64,000 nt of DNA from Isoetes taiwanensis (taxonomy: Eukaryota; Streptophyta; Lycopodiopsida; Isoetales; Isoetaceae). The stretch is from contig JAJEKV010000023.1 in the NCBI GenBank assembly GCA_021234155.1, positions 3,586,801 to 3,650,800 of the forward strand, read 5' to 3'. Below, in pieces: positions 23,800-37,688 of the stretch; within the stretch, counting starts at the first letter, position 1, and the number at the start of each line of letters is the position of its first letter. Both the position numbers and the translations under genes were made by a program. The notes below the pieces were generated by a model. The model was not told the origin of the DNA. It did no database searches and worked only from the letters and a program-made list of their open reading frames with translations.

Positions 23800-26670
23800 C
23801 TTCCAAAAGGACTTAAACTGAGTTCAACTCAATCAAAAGATTGAAGCAATGTGCAACTCCAATTCTGGAAAGTAGTACTCCTTTCATGAGCGTATCTGAC
23901 AAGATTTACTCCGTCTCCTCCTTACCTAATATACCTAATATAAAGGCAATAATGTATATTGATGTTTAGCAACAAAGGGAAAAAGATAATCTGAGGGTAA
24001 TACTCTTTGATCTTTCTCAACATCCTAGCTCAATGGGAGATTTAGTTGTCACCATGGATGAAACGCAATGGAGAGGGCATTGCGCTTCTAGTTATTTCAA
24101 TACGGATTTTGAGACTTGGAACTATGGGCGAGGGCACTCCTCTTCTAGGAATTTGGGACTCCAATCTATGGGCTGTATATTTGGCTACTTCGAACTATGG
24201 GCTGTATATTGGCTAAGTTGCAAGGTCAACGCTATAAGGTTTAAAAGTTGTGGAAACGGTATCTTGTAACTTAAGATTTTTAATGGTTTAGAATAGGTAT
24301 TCGTATGTTTATACGTAGAATGCTGATGGTGGACGTGGGAGTTTGAGTCAAGTTGACTATATATGTAGTCGAGGCAAAGAAAACCTAAGCTTAGTTGGGC
24401 TTTATTTATTTTTGGAAGGTTTTGTCGACTTTATTTATTTTTGGAAGGTTTTGTCGACACACTACACACGGAAGGAGCGATGGAGCGAAGCGGCGTGGAG
24501 GCGATGGCGTAGGGGAAGGCGCAGAGGATGGCACAGAGGAAGGCGATGGATCTTTTTCTTTATTATTGTCTGTTCTTGTTGTTGTATCTCCTTGTAAGTC
24601 TCCGTTTCTCTGGTTTGGTTTGTTTTCTGTCTGTTTGTTGAGAACAAGCCTTGTGCCACTGCGTATGGCAGGAGGGTTAACTCCCTCGGACCAAGTTCTT
24701 TGTATTGAGTTGGATCAGGGCTATGATTACATATGAGATGCCGTCAGAAAAGGGACCTTCCAGACAACACCAGCAAAGCAGTTTTGGGAATTAGAAGAAG
24801 GGGCATCATAGCTGGAGCTTCAATCTGCCCATGCACATGGTTTCCTCTTCTCTGTGGCTTGCTATTGTTACATTTCAATTTTTTAATGCCTTGAAGTTCT
24901 TCTGAGGTGCAAACATGGTCAGCCTATGTCTTTGTTATACAGGTAGTGCGAACAAGAAAAACAAAGCTGAAGCGTGGTGTGCACATCCATGAAATTGTCT
25001 CTATAAGTTGATTCCATTGTGCAAAGCTCTCGGATACCAATGGGATTCAATGTGAATGTAGTCTTTGAAGCCCTTTTTGTTCTATTCTTTGCTTTGCAAA
25101 GGGAGACGAGGTTGATTTGGATTCAAATGTGGGCAACCCCTGTCTCAAGTGCGGACAAAACCGAGGTTTGTTGTTGTTGGGGTTGGCCTTGTGACATTAC
25201 ATGCAGATGGACATGGTATGAGTAGCCAGAAGGTATATTGCATGCCAATATATTGTGTGAGATAGACATAGATTATGTTTTGGATATGTGAAGAAGCTTG
25301 AAGTAAATCCATTATTCTAGCTCGGCTTGATGTCAATGCCTTGAGATGCATCGTATCTGTAAAGTAAGTGTGATTTAGGTGCAGACAAGGCAATTTTGTG
25401 GTTCTGACCAAGTGCAGGTCCTTATTTCTTGCAATGGATTGGATGCAATTGCAAGTTTTTGTTACCATGTCATGCGGATGTTCAGTTGCAGCCAAACTTT
25501 ATGTCAGGCAAATCAGCCATTTGAAACAGTTGAAAAACGAAGTCCTTACACATGGACTCCAATTATTCCAACAAATGCGCAGCTTGGAGAAGGTAGATCT
25601 GACCTCCACACTTATAGTTATAAGGACTTCATATTCTATGGAGTAAATCTCACATTTAATGTGCTTAAGGGACTCATTTTACAAAGAAACTGCCTGAATT
25701 TACAGTTGTTTTCTCTTTTACAAACATGGTATATCATGTGGAATGTTATTTTGGGAAACACTGGCTCTGCCTATCCTGGCAGGGGGTTCAAATCCCCTTA
25801 ATTCCATCTAGGTTGACCTGCATGTCGACATAAAAAGAAGTTGCATTGCATGTTCATCCACCACGAAGCACACGGTTAACTGGTCAAAGGGCTCGTGTTG
25901 TGTTGGCATTTTTTTTGTGTGCATAAATATAAAAGTAATAGTGTAGTGTTGGGATGGATGCATGTGGGTGTCTGGCCAATGGCCCTATTTGGAGATAGAA
26001 GGTCCCATCCAAAATGCAAAGTGCAATCAATCACGTGACAGTGATACACTTGGAATTTTGAAGGCCTAATGGGGCAAAATAAAAACTTCCTGTGTAAGAA
26101 TTCCACAACCAAGTGATTCCACACAGCTCGTTATCTACAAACTGCTTACTGATTGCACAATATATATTAAAAAATTATCTAGAGGATCGTATCCGCGATT
26201 GGCGATCTACCAGGTCCAATTAAGTTTAATTCATTGAAAAAGAAGAGCTCGTGAATTCAGCTTGATTCAATCCAGGCATCAGTACAAATAATATATAAAT
26301 TTCTCAATTCAGAAACCTTTGTTCAACACCTCATTGACAACAAGGTTGTTACTTGATTCAGACGAAACACTGCCATGGATAGAAAAGGCTAGGCCAATAA
26401 GCAAACCAATCCAGAATATTACGTTTGGTGCTTCTTCTCTTCAATCCTTTGGTAAAACATTGCAAATGCTAAACAACCAGTTCAATCCTGACATAGTTAT
26501 ATAACCAAATGCAAAAGGGAAGGTACATAGCTGAAGAGGATAAATAAAGTTCTGTGCATCTGTTTCCCATATGTACAAGATGTTAAAGGGCAAGCATAAG
26601 ACAATGTTTGCAGGCCTGCCACTTTTTTCCATTGCAGCAGAATTACTAAGTAGTAATTAAGCATCACACA
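23800..26670. other. Gene-free stretch upstream of the ERF gene end
   Basis: Only short frames are present and none is recognised. A perfect 29-bp tandem duplication (units 24401-24429 and 24430-24458) and a short GC-rich GATGG/GGAGG patch at 24475-24550 are the only structures noted. A degenerate tRNA-like T-arm lies near 25785-25801. Confidence 0.5.
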
Positions 26671-26674
26671 GATC

Positions 26675-27391
26675 TCAGGCTATGGAAGTGCAAGCCATAT
26701 CCATTGGAGGAGGCAGATTCAAGTCTAGAAAAGGCAGGCCAGATCTTCTAGTATTAACCTCTTGAGCATTTGCCTCTGTATCTACCACAACAGAGGATGA
26801 AGAATCACAATCGCTCTGGTAACAAACATGTGAATCCATTTGCAGAGGCCTTGCCTCCTCTGATTTAATCCAATCCTTAAAGCTTAACCCTGCATTCTTC
26901 ACTCCGGCGCCTTCGCCTTTTCCATACCTAAACCTCTGCTGAGGAAGAGGGATTGGAATGGCCTCAAAAATGGGAGGCCTTTTTACAGATGAAGCAACCT
27001 CTACTTCCAAAGGATTAACAGAAAGATTCAATGCAAAACCACTGTTTACATCTACAGTACCATTTTTGCCGGATCGAAAGGCCTCTTTCTGCATATTCTT
27101 CGAGGTGCTCCAAGAATCCACGGTGCTGCTATGGCTGGTACTTTGATCATCAGGCGAAAGCGAAAAATTGGTCTTAGCTTTGTTACCACGGAGAGCCCGT
27201 GCGGCATTATCATAAGCTCGAGCAGCTTCTTCGGCGGTATTGAAAGTGCCGAGCCAAACACGAGTTTTTTTGAGAGGGTCACGAATCTCTGCGGCAAATC
27301 TGCCCCAGGGGCGCTTGCGAACGCCGCGGAAATGAATCTCGGGTACGTCGGGGGTGGGGGATGGGCGGGTCTGGAGGTTCCGGGGCGCCAT
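26675..27391 (-). CDS. ERF: Ethylene-response-factor repressor, AP2/ERF group VIII with EAR motif
   Basis: An intronless gene of 238 residues starting [10 protein letters not shown] at 27391. The AP2 domain spans about residues 20-76 ([13 protein letters not shown], then [16 protein letters not shown], then [14 protein letters not shown]). Ala and Asp at the diagnostic ERF positions, together with [10 protein letters not shown] and the GNKAKTNF end, place it in the ERF, not DREB, branch and near group VIII (B-1). The C-terminus has LDLNLPPP at residues 222-229, a canonical EAR motif that recruits TOPLESS-type co-repressors. It should bind GCC-box promoters in the nucleus and repress ethylene or stress-responsive genes. 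The frame stays open upstream but has no earlier ATG, so the MAPRN start is chosen. Stop at 26675-26677. Confidence 0.93.
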   Translation of the reverse strand: MAPRNLQTRPSPTPDVPEIHFRGVRKRPWGRFAAEIRDPLKKTRVWLGTFNTAEEAARAYDNAARALRGNKAKTNFSLSPDDQSTSHSSTVDSWSTSKNMQKEAFRSGKNGTVDVNSGFALNLSVNPLEVEVASSVKRPPIFEAIPIPLPQQRFRYGKGEGAGVKNAGLSFKDWIKSEEARPLQMDSHVCYQSDCDSSSSVVVDTEANAQEVNTRRSGLPFLDLNLPPPMDMACTSIA

Positions 27392-27900
27392 AGCCAGGAG
27401 ATCCAAGCGGGGAGAAGAACCCAAATGAAATCCAAGGAAGGGCAGAAGAATTGGAGGGTGGCTGCAAAGATCGGATGGATTTGGGCTCCGATTTGCCCAA
27501 ATGAAATCTAAGGAAAAATGGAAGAATGGGAGGGTTTGTGCAGAGATCGGATGGATTTGGGCGATTTGCAGGGGCTTAAGAGAAAGAAGGGAAGAAGAGG
27601 AGGCGCTTCCCCGACGCGGCAGTCGCCAAACGCAAAAGCTATGGCGGCGCCGGCGCGGGGTTCGTTGGGAGCCCGGCGTCTTCTTTTTGCCGTGTGGATG
27701 CTTTCCGAATATTCCTCCGTATCTCCAGAATATTCCCCGCATCTCCCGCCGCCAGCATTGACGTGTCAATCACACTTCCGCGCCGACCAGCGGCGGCCCG
27801 ACGATCCCGCCTTGCCACGTGCCACTATTTTTTCCCCTGCCCAAATAACTCGGAATACCATCTTCTATACGTGGCATCATCGTAGCCGCTCATATTCATT
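27392..27900 (-). promoter_or_regulatory. Presumed 5' leader and promoter of the ERF gene
   Basis: GC-rich sequence upstream of the start. It contains a G-box, GCCACGTGCC at 27814-27823, and a second ACGT core, TACGTGGCA at 27868-27876. Both are binding sites for bZIP/bHLH factors and are common in stress-responsive promoters. No TATA box is obvious and the transcription start is unknown. Confidence 0.45.
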
Positions 27901-29185
27901 TAACGAATAAACCGCATCACGACATCAAAGGTAACTTTATTTTCAGCCAGCAGACCACATAGGTTAGCAAACACGTAACAATATTAATATCGATCTACCA
28001 TAGACCCCCCCGGTCAAAAAAAAAACTCCATATGCAGACAATCTCCTTCATTGTGGGCTCGCACCACACCCCCCATCCTCAGCCTCTAGCATACACACCT
28101 AACATGGGCTCACCTCAGACGCGTGTTCCCCATCTATATCTCAAGCTCTTCTTCTTCTTCCCTGTCTATTGTCGTTTTCTTGACCAATTGTTCTGCCATG
28201 CATGGGAGATGGGGCTTTTCAATTATTTCCCCACATCACGGTTCTCTGCTTCAATCTTCAATCTACTACGCAAGCTGGCCAAAGAAATTTTACAATCCTC
28301 GGTAAAACTACCACCAAAAAGAAAGGTAACATGAAAACAGCCTCCAGTTCTACTCAAGAGATGTTCAATAGGTGCTTTTCATTTAAGCAACACATATATT
28401 TCTCGTCTTTTGCATGTCATATGTCCCATCCGGTTCCTTTTCCTCTACCCAAGAAAAACAAGAGTGCTTGTCTAATTTCTTTCAACTTGTTTGTTTGGAT
28501 GGCACTTATTTTTAATAAGTGGCATATTCAATCTCCATGGACATATGAAAGACATATTCCTCCATTTCTCATTCTCTGACGTGGTTCAAGTATAAGTTGG
28601 ACACTACTTTAGAGAGACTAATATATGCCAATACCAATTCTCGTGCTTTGGCTCGCAAGATACAACAACATCCTAGATAGGAATTTCATTCATCTCAACA
28701 CTTTTTCTATAGTTTAGAGTGGGTAGCTACACGTTTGCAAGCTACCCACAAAACATGAAAAAGGACAGGGAATTTTGGGACCTGCTTCTGGCTCTCGGCA
28801 GTCACGGGACCCCCTGGAATCCGCTCCCTAGTTTCCAATTGCCATATACAAACTTTTTTTATAGATGTTGGCTATCAATGAAGTGGCAACAATGAGTAGA
28901 AGAGAGGAGCTAAGCCACACTTAGGAAGAAAGATGAGCCAACTTCCTCCGCCATTATATATGCGAGGAACGAATTCCAAAGGAGAATACGATAAGCTTAT
29001 TGCAAGGCAGTGCCGAGAACAAGAATTATAATTTAAGCAAAACTTAAGTATAACCCACTACTAGCAAGCCACTTAATGCATAAGCATAGACATAGTTAGT
29101 AACATTTGAGTTTGATTTCAAACTATGCATTCTAGGATGGGGCTCGCATGAAACCAACAAACCGCCCGAATAGATAGGCTTCTCA
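27901..29185. other. Intergenic stretch
   Basis: No gene is recognised. A short inverted repeat (GTGGGTAGCTACACGTTTGC and GCAAGCTACCCAC) at 28713-28748 equals the terminal hairpin of the S repeats at 29219-29250 and 53707-53737, so a truncated S copy ends here. Confidence 0.5.
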
Positions 29186-29990
29186 TTCATCTCAGCAGAT
29201 TTTCTACAATGGTGGACAGTGGGTAGCCGCACACATGCGAACTACCCACGAAAAAAGGAAAAATCCAATTATATCATTTGGACCCCAAAAAATACAATGC
29301 TAATAGATGAGTGGCTGATGTACCTGCCGAAAGCTTATCACCGGGATTAAAAAACCCCGCCCTTTCGGGTTTTCGAGGAAAAACCCTAGTGATAAGCCTT
29401 CGGCAAGGGGCTTGGACAAATGTAAGGCATAGAAATCGCTCCCAAAAAACTCCCGCATGGAGAAGTCGAAACAGATGCCGCTCGCCCCTGTACCTGCACA
29501 TCACCAACACAACAAACGAGACAACACAAACATACCAGAGGATAGCATCACCCAGGGGGTGGAAAAAAGCATCACCCAGCGGGTGGAAGAAAAACATGAT
29601 AACAGAAATTTGTGCACAATACAATAAACAAAGAAGGGGGGGGAGGGTGGGTTCAAAGAGAATAAGGTACTGCTGAGAGAAGAGGAAGCTACCGATGAGG
29701 CGTTCTTTCGAGAACCGCGCCTAAAATAGCGAAACCCCAACCGGGGAAGGGCATCGCCGCATGCATGCATGCAAGACATGCATGCTCGCCCCATCCTAGA
29801 ATGTCGATCCGATGTCTCAGATCGACGGGATTCTAGGATGGGGCTCGCATGAAACCAACAAACCGCCCGAATACCAGAGAACTTCCTTATCAAACTAGAA
29901 GCGAGGGCGAAGGTCCGCGGGCCGAAGGCTAAAAGGCGGAAAAGGACGGCAAGAAAGAAAGCGTAAATTGGCCAAACCAAGCGGGAAGAA
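29186..29990 (-). repeat. S repeat copy 2 (minus), with terminal and internal hairpins
   Basis: It is homologous to 53085-53770 on the other strand. Its landmarks are the GTGGGTAG...CTACCCAC hairpin (29219-29250), a long stem-loop with arms GCCGAAAGCTTATCAC (29326-29341) and GTGATAAGCCTTCGGC (29389-29404), a GCATGCAT-rich patch near 29760, and a nested palindrome CCCCATCCTAGAAT...ATTCTAGGATGGGG (29790-29845). Minus-strand frames across it (CMSCMHAC) are repeat-derived. It is non-autonomous and the class is unknown. Confidence 0.7.
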
Positions 29991-30014
29991 GCCCTCCCTA
30001 CGCACGGAAACAAT

Positions 30015-30200
30015 TCAAAGAGAATAAAGGTATGCTGGAGAGAAGAGAAGCGCCGATGAGGCGTTGCTGCGAGAACCGGCGCCTAAAATAGCGAAACACC
30101 AACCAGGAAGGGCATGCGCCGCATGCATGCATGCAAGACATGCATGCTCGCCCCATCCTAGAATGTCGATCCGATGTCTCGGATCGACGGGATATGCCAA
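30015..30200 (-). repeat. S repeat copy 1, partial duplicate
   Basis: About 190 bases closely match 29655-29835 (the TTCAAAGAGAATAA start, the GATGAGGCGTT patch, the GCATGCATGC patch, and CCCCATCCTAGAATGTCGATC). The right half of the palindrome is replaced by unrelated sequence at 30192. Confidence 0.8.
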
Positions 30201-30603
30201 ATTCGCCGTTGATGGTCAACACACTTGACCTATGTAACAAGCATCTTTAACTTGACTTGCTTATTATGTTTAGCAAGATAGACAAATTTGGAAAGATATG
30301 AGGTGTTTTGTATACGATAAACCATTTGGCCATCCAAGAAGTTCTATGTGAGTACATATTACGTTTGATCTAAGCATCTATGTTGCCATGGTGGGCTTAG
30401 TATTTTAACGCATAAAGTCCTCTATAGAAAATGGCAGATTCATTTTGTGAATGGTGTCATTGCATAGTTGGACATTGTGTTGATATGGTGGATTAGAAAT
30501 TTTAGCTGCGAGTTCGAATCACTATGGGGGCAAGTATGACCCGGCATACTGTTGGACGGTACATCATTGGTCTTGGACACCATGGGGTGGTGTGGTCTAT
30601 CGT

Positions 30604-31433
30604 TAAATGTTCCTAACCGACATGCCCTTAACCAACTGTGCAAAACCGTCTAGACGTTTAAGAGTAGTCACTTCTACCCATTTATGCTAGTGTCTCGAGA
30701 ATGCATCCACTTTCGGCGATCTCCCATAGGTCAGTTACAATCTCTTCCACTAGAACTATGCTCATCCTCGAGCATCATGCTTCTATTGTTGGACACAACC
30801 ATTATGCGTGTCCAATTGTACTTCCCCTCAATGGTGAAAATTATATGTCCTATGACATCCATGCCATTTATGCCCCATGGAGACTCGAACTTGGACCACC
30901 GCTCTAATACCAAGCGTAGCGTTCCTAACAGGCATGCCCTTAACTAATTTGGCAAAACTATCTAGCGTTTATGAGTAGTCACCCTTCTACCCATTTATGC
31001 AATGTAATGTTCCTAACCCATTTATGCCCTTAACTAATTGGGCAAAAACATCTAGATGTTTATGAATAGTCAACTCATGTGTTTATCCATTTATGCTAGT
31101 GTCGGGGAAACGACATCAAGATCTACTCGACCCCGGTCTCTCATGGGTGCATTTACAATCTCTCCCACTAGAACTATGCTCGTCCTCGAGCATCATAAAC
31201 TCATATGCCAGTGTTGGGAGACCAACTCATGACCTACCATCCAATGGTATTCTAGGTCATACTTGCCTCGAGGGATACTCAAACTCGAGCCCTGCTCTGA
31301 TACCAAATGTAACATTCTTTAACCACCCCAGCCTAACCAACTGAGCAAAACCGTCTGGAAGTTTATGAGTAGTCGCTTCTACCCATTTATGTCGGTGTCT
31401 CAGGAACGTGACACCAAGATCTACTTTCTTAGA
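30604..31433 (-). repeat. Tandem repeats with a tRNA-Met primer-binding-site-like sequence
   Basis: Three related units begin TGTTCCTAAC or TGTAACATTC (30605, about 30917, 31308) and share GCCCTTAACCAACT, CTACCCATTTATG, CACTAGAACTATGCT and CGTCCTCGAGCATCAT. Two end in GCTCTAATACCAAG or GCTCTGATACCAAA (30900, 31293). The reverse complement of the latter, TTTGGTATCAGAGC, matches the primer-binding site used by many plant LTR elements. This suggests a tandem TRIM-like element on the minus strand, with no coding region. Confidence 0.6.
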
Positions 31434-31646
31434 ATGTCAAGCTCTCCAGCAATTCTAAAATTAGAAGGCACAAGCTCTTCTGCACCAACAATAACATCTA
31501 AGATGGATGATCTTAAATATCCAAAGTTTAATCATGAAGATAACAGCAATGGCAGACACCTCCACACGTTTTTAACGGCCAGCATTGGAAATGGTAAGAA
31601 TGCTGCTGATCGATTAAGGTTATTTCTGGGAACAATTTGGGGATAG
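31434..31646 (+). pseudogene. Short open frame, possible gag fragment
   Basis: An ATG at 31434 opens 70 residues ending KYPKFNHEDN...HLHTFLTASIGN, then DRLRLFLGTIWG and a stop. The pattern PKF...ED....F........A.RL..F..TI loosely resembles the start of plant retrotransposon gag. Neighbouring primer-binding-site repeats lie on the opposite strand, which weakens the link. It may be a small captured exon. Confidence 0.25.
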
Positions 31647-34600
31647 CGGCAAGGTAATATTTCAACTCACCAAGCCACACCTTTCTTTTTCTCCAATTTC
31701 TCTCCTTTTTTCTAATGATAGCTCTAATCTAGTTCTAGCTTGATGTGGATTAGGATGGCAAGCAGGACACTCAACTCCTGCCATCGTTCCTAAAAGTCTA
31801 CATTGTGTATTATCCTCTTGTCCGTGAATGAAATCTACTGGGCTCGTTAAAATGTTTTGTGCTCAAGCGAACTGGCTAGCTATTGTTCTGACATAAGTTG
31901 GTTTCTAGCCTGGAATTTGAATAACATTCTTGACATTGAATATACTATGTCCCTTCATATTTTTATGTGAAAGATGACTGATAGGTCTGCCTATTTCAAA
32001 TAATAAGATTTTGAGATAGAACTCTGAAGCTTGTACCATGTTTTTTGAAGCACATGAGTCTGTTGAAAACTTTTGAAAGGAAGATCATATGAGCTGAATA
32101 CTTTTGAAAGGAGGTTCAGACAGAACTATATTTGGATAATGTATCAAAAGCACTTTGCAATCGAATGAGGAACAGGCTCATCCACATGGTAAGCATGGAC
32201 ACAACTGCAATTCCACCTTGACAATGTTATTTTTTCAATGTTGCGACGTTGTAGATGTGATAATTATAAAGGTAAAGCCTGTTACTGACTTTACTTTTGT
32301 CATACATGTATCTTCTTTATGCGACCTACATAATCTGGTGGGGTTTCATTAAATCCTATAGTCAGAAGGTACTGGCTCACTGAGACAGAACAGTGATAGC
32401 ATCTATTTTATTTAGTTTAAAAATAAATTTGTATATGACATTCATAAAAATGTTGCACTGTATTTCCTGGCCTCGTAGGACTCCTAGTCTGGCACAGACT
32501 TTAAGATAATGTTTGATGTTTGCATAAGACATTTATCTAGCATGGTTTCCTAGCTCTAAGTTTCCAGGATCTACCAAGCTCTGAATGATCTAGTATTAGA
32601 TTGAAAAGGAGACTTATTGATCAATGCTGGCACCCTGATATCTGATGTAATTAGGACTACTTTGAAGTTACATCCAATCAAAGCATTTGAAATAAACAAA
32701 TTTTCTTGTGGCGTTTACGTATGACTGGTCTTGCTTAGACAAAATGTATTTGATGTTTGCATTTTGCGCAAAATGTTAAACTTATGGTCCTCAAGAGTAG
32801 CCTCTACGCTAGAAGTTTATAGGAATTTAGTCTATGTTGGTTCACTATTGTCTACGACAGGCTTTCAATGAAACGTAATTATTTGGTTCTGCAATTTCAA
32901 AACTAATAACTTTCCACATGTTTCATGGATCATGAGAAGAGTATATCAAGTAAATACTAGGCCCTGTGTAGGAGTGAGCTATTGTGGTTGTTGCCACTGC
33001 TTTGTCACCTGAGATGCAGTTTGATTATTAAAAGGATTACCACAAAAGCCAATTTAAGAGCTAAACAATGCGGAAAAGACAATACAACATTTTTTTCCTT
33101 ACAAGCACTGGCAGATGCTTAAAATTCCAAACAGAATGTAACATTCTTTTGCTTTTGAAGGTATCGTATAATCTTCTTAGCAATATATATTGGAGAAGAT
33201 AGATCCAACAGCTATCTTCACTAAAAAACAGTTCGTCATAAATAAAATACTTCAAATGGTAGAGATTTATGAAATTTTGATGTAAATTGTAGCTAGATAA
33301 TTTTCTTGGAGCTTTTCAACTAGGTTTGCTATAGCTCAATTCTTCCTGATATGCTTGAGGCTGGGGTTTCATGTCATTGGATGCAGCATGTCAGGTTTTA
33401 TCATCTGTAAAGATAATCACGCCCCACATTGTTACGTTTCTGTAAGGAAAATGAATTCGAAACCTGAAAACCCTTCACAGTAGGATTTGAGAGCTTTTTT
33501 GATTTGTTGCGGCTCACCGGAGCAAGCAATGTTGGCCTTGAGAACCACCTCTGTTGCATAGAGAAACAATCTAGCTGCAAATACAACACAGCTAAGGCAA
33601 AAAGACATAATGGATTGAGCACATGCATAACCAACCTCGAATTTCGATGAATTTCGCTAGTTGTAGATGGATTTAAACAATAGAAATCGCTTCCACCACC
33701 TCAAAAATTCCACCTGACTGCAATCTGGATAGCCTCTGAGTGCTCGAGGCCCTGGATGGGCGTTTGTGCAAAAGTGCTAAAAAGGAAAAAAAATGGGAGA
33801 CTCTACCAAAATTATTCAATAACCTAATAAGAATGATTTCACCACTGCAACCAACGAGATAACATGCTTATTTTTTCAATTGAATCTATATTTTTTGTTT
33901 CTTAATAACAACCCATTTAATTGTTTTAAATGTATGGTCTATGGTCTCAAGAATGGTGATTTATAAATAAAAAAAAAAAGGAATGGTGATTTATGCATCA
34001 ATATCAAACCCCCCTAGAACCCTTGTTATTATGCTAGATATTTAATTTCTTGATTTGTATAATGAATTTATTGATTTTTGTTTAATCATGAAATTTGAAC
34101 TCAACTGCAACATTACAAACTTGAAAAAATGTTACCAAACATTCCTCCAAAATCAAATTAAGAATGATGATGGAATTTTAACGTCCACGGGAACAGTAGC
34201 TTATGGGACTCCTAAAAAAAACCTATGACACATGACAAGCAGAGATAGGCAGATAGGGGAGGAAGCTTGACACCCTATTTTTATGTATATGGAATCAGGA
34301 ACCGTGATCCGCTATACAAAATTTCACATCAAAAGATGCTGGTTCCATTTGAAAAAATGGGTAAAGTAGTGCTTGAAAGTTTTTCACACTCCCTTTTTAC
34401 CCAAGTTTGCTTCCATCGTATAGTGATGCAAATTGCTTCGAGGAAAGCAACATACTTCCAAAAGTGAAGTAATGGTTTGGATAGGAAGTTGGAGACTGCT
34501 TGCTGATTGTTCAAAACAGCCTAAAAGACCAGTAATTGAATTTTCTAGATCAAATTTGACACTAGTGATTAATTCTTACATTGAGAGCATGCAGCACATA

Positions 34601-35011
34601 TCCAACTTCACTGTAAAATGGCCAACAAAGTCGTGACATTATTGAATCTATGAGAATGTCGTCAGCCAAAATATGTTGGTGGGCCCATCATACTTGACTT
34701 CCACCAAATATCTGGCAAGATACTAACACCACTGGACTCATTGGCCTCATTAGAAACAAAGGACATTGTGATCGAAGGATAATAATGAGTTTAATTTATG
34801 ATTTATACCCCCTAGTTGCACGTTAGATACTAATGGCTAAGGGTGGGTTCTATCAGAACACAAAGTGCAGGTATCTCTAATAAAATGGTGTTTTGCAGCA
34901 TTGTTTCTTCATTCCTATAAATCCTTTCTGAAGAGACAAATCCAACCCAAAACAGAGTGTTAACAATTTGGGTTAGATTCCTTGAAGGCCAGCAGTGGCA
35001 TATCATTAACG
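31647..35011. other. Gene-free AT-rich stretch
   Basis: No domain, RNA gene or clear repeat was recognised in about 3.4 kb. At 34005-34045 a short piece (CCCCTAGAACCCTTGTTATTATGCTAG) resembles the edge of the T repeats described at 44200, 51400 and 53775. Confidence 0.5.
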
Positions 35012-37366
<2,355 letters not shown>

Positions 37367-37688
37367 GGCTATTACGGCAGCATTCTCCAAAACCTATCTT
37401 CGGGGTTTACGGTGATCACGGAAAATAATTTCTAGTTTAATTGGGCTAAACTTGTTTCCTGAAATATATTCTAGCATATTCCAACAAACCCAGGAGTACG
37501 TGGACAATTTTCCTATGCTGCTGATATGGACAACCAAACGATCCCTAAAACCCTAGTTAGCTTCCCTCAATATCGTCGTTTTCTATTGCCCACACTGGGC
37601 TGCTCATTCCATAACCGATGAATCCTTCCACCCTTGACATATTTGTTTCTTATCTCTGATCTCTCTTATATTTTTTTTGCGGACAGCC
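37367..37688. promoter_or_regulatory. Bidirectional promoter between RlmN-like and TPR genes
   Basis: The two start codons are 322 bases apart and point away from each other. The interval must hold both 5' leaders and both core promoters. It is AT-rich near 37640-37678 before the TPR start. No convincing TATA pair is seen. Confidence 0.6.

Noticed and set aside
25740-25806. Possible tRNA gene (GGGGGTTCAAATCCCC T-arm)
   Set aside because: Only the T-arm and a partial acceptor match. The D-arm and anticodon arm do not fold and the length is too short.
27392-27769. N-terminal extension of the ERF frame to 27769
   Set aside because: The upstream frame has no ATG (it opens on TTG), is Pro/Ser/Arg-rich leader-like sequence, and the AP2 domain lies where expected when starting at 27391.
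29501-30240. Cysteine/histidine-bearing minus-strand frames (CMSCMHAC)
   Set aside because: They come from the GCATGCAT repeat patch of the S repeats and recur in another frame at 53100-53330.
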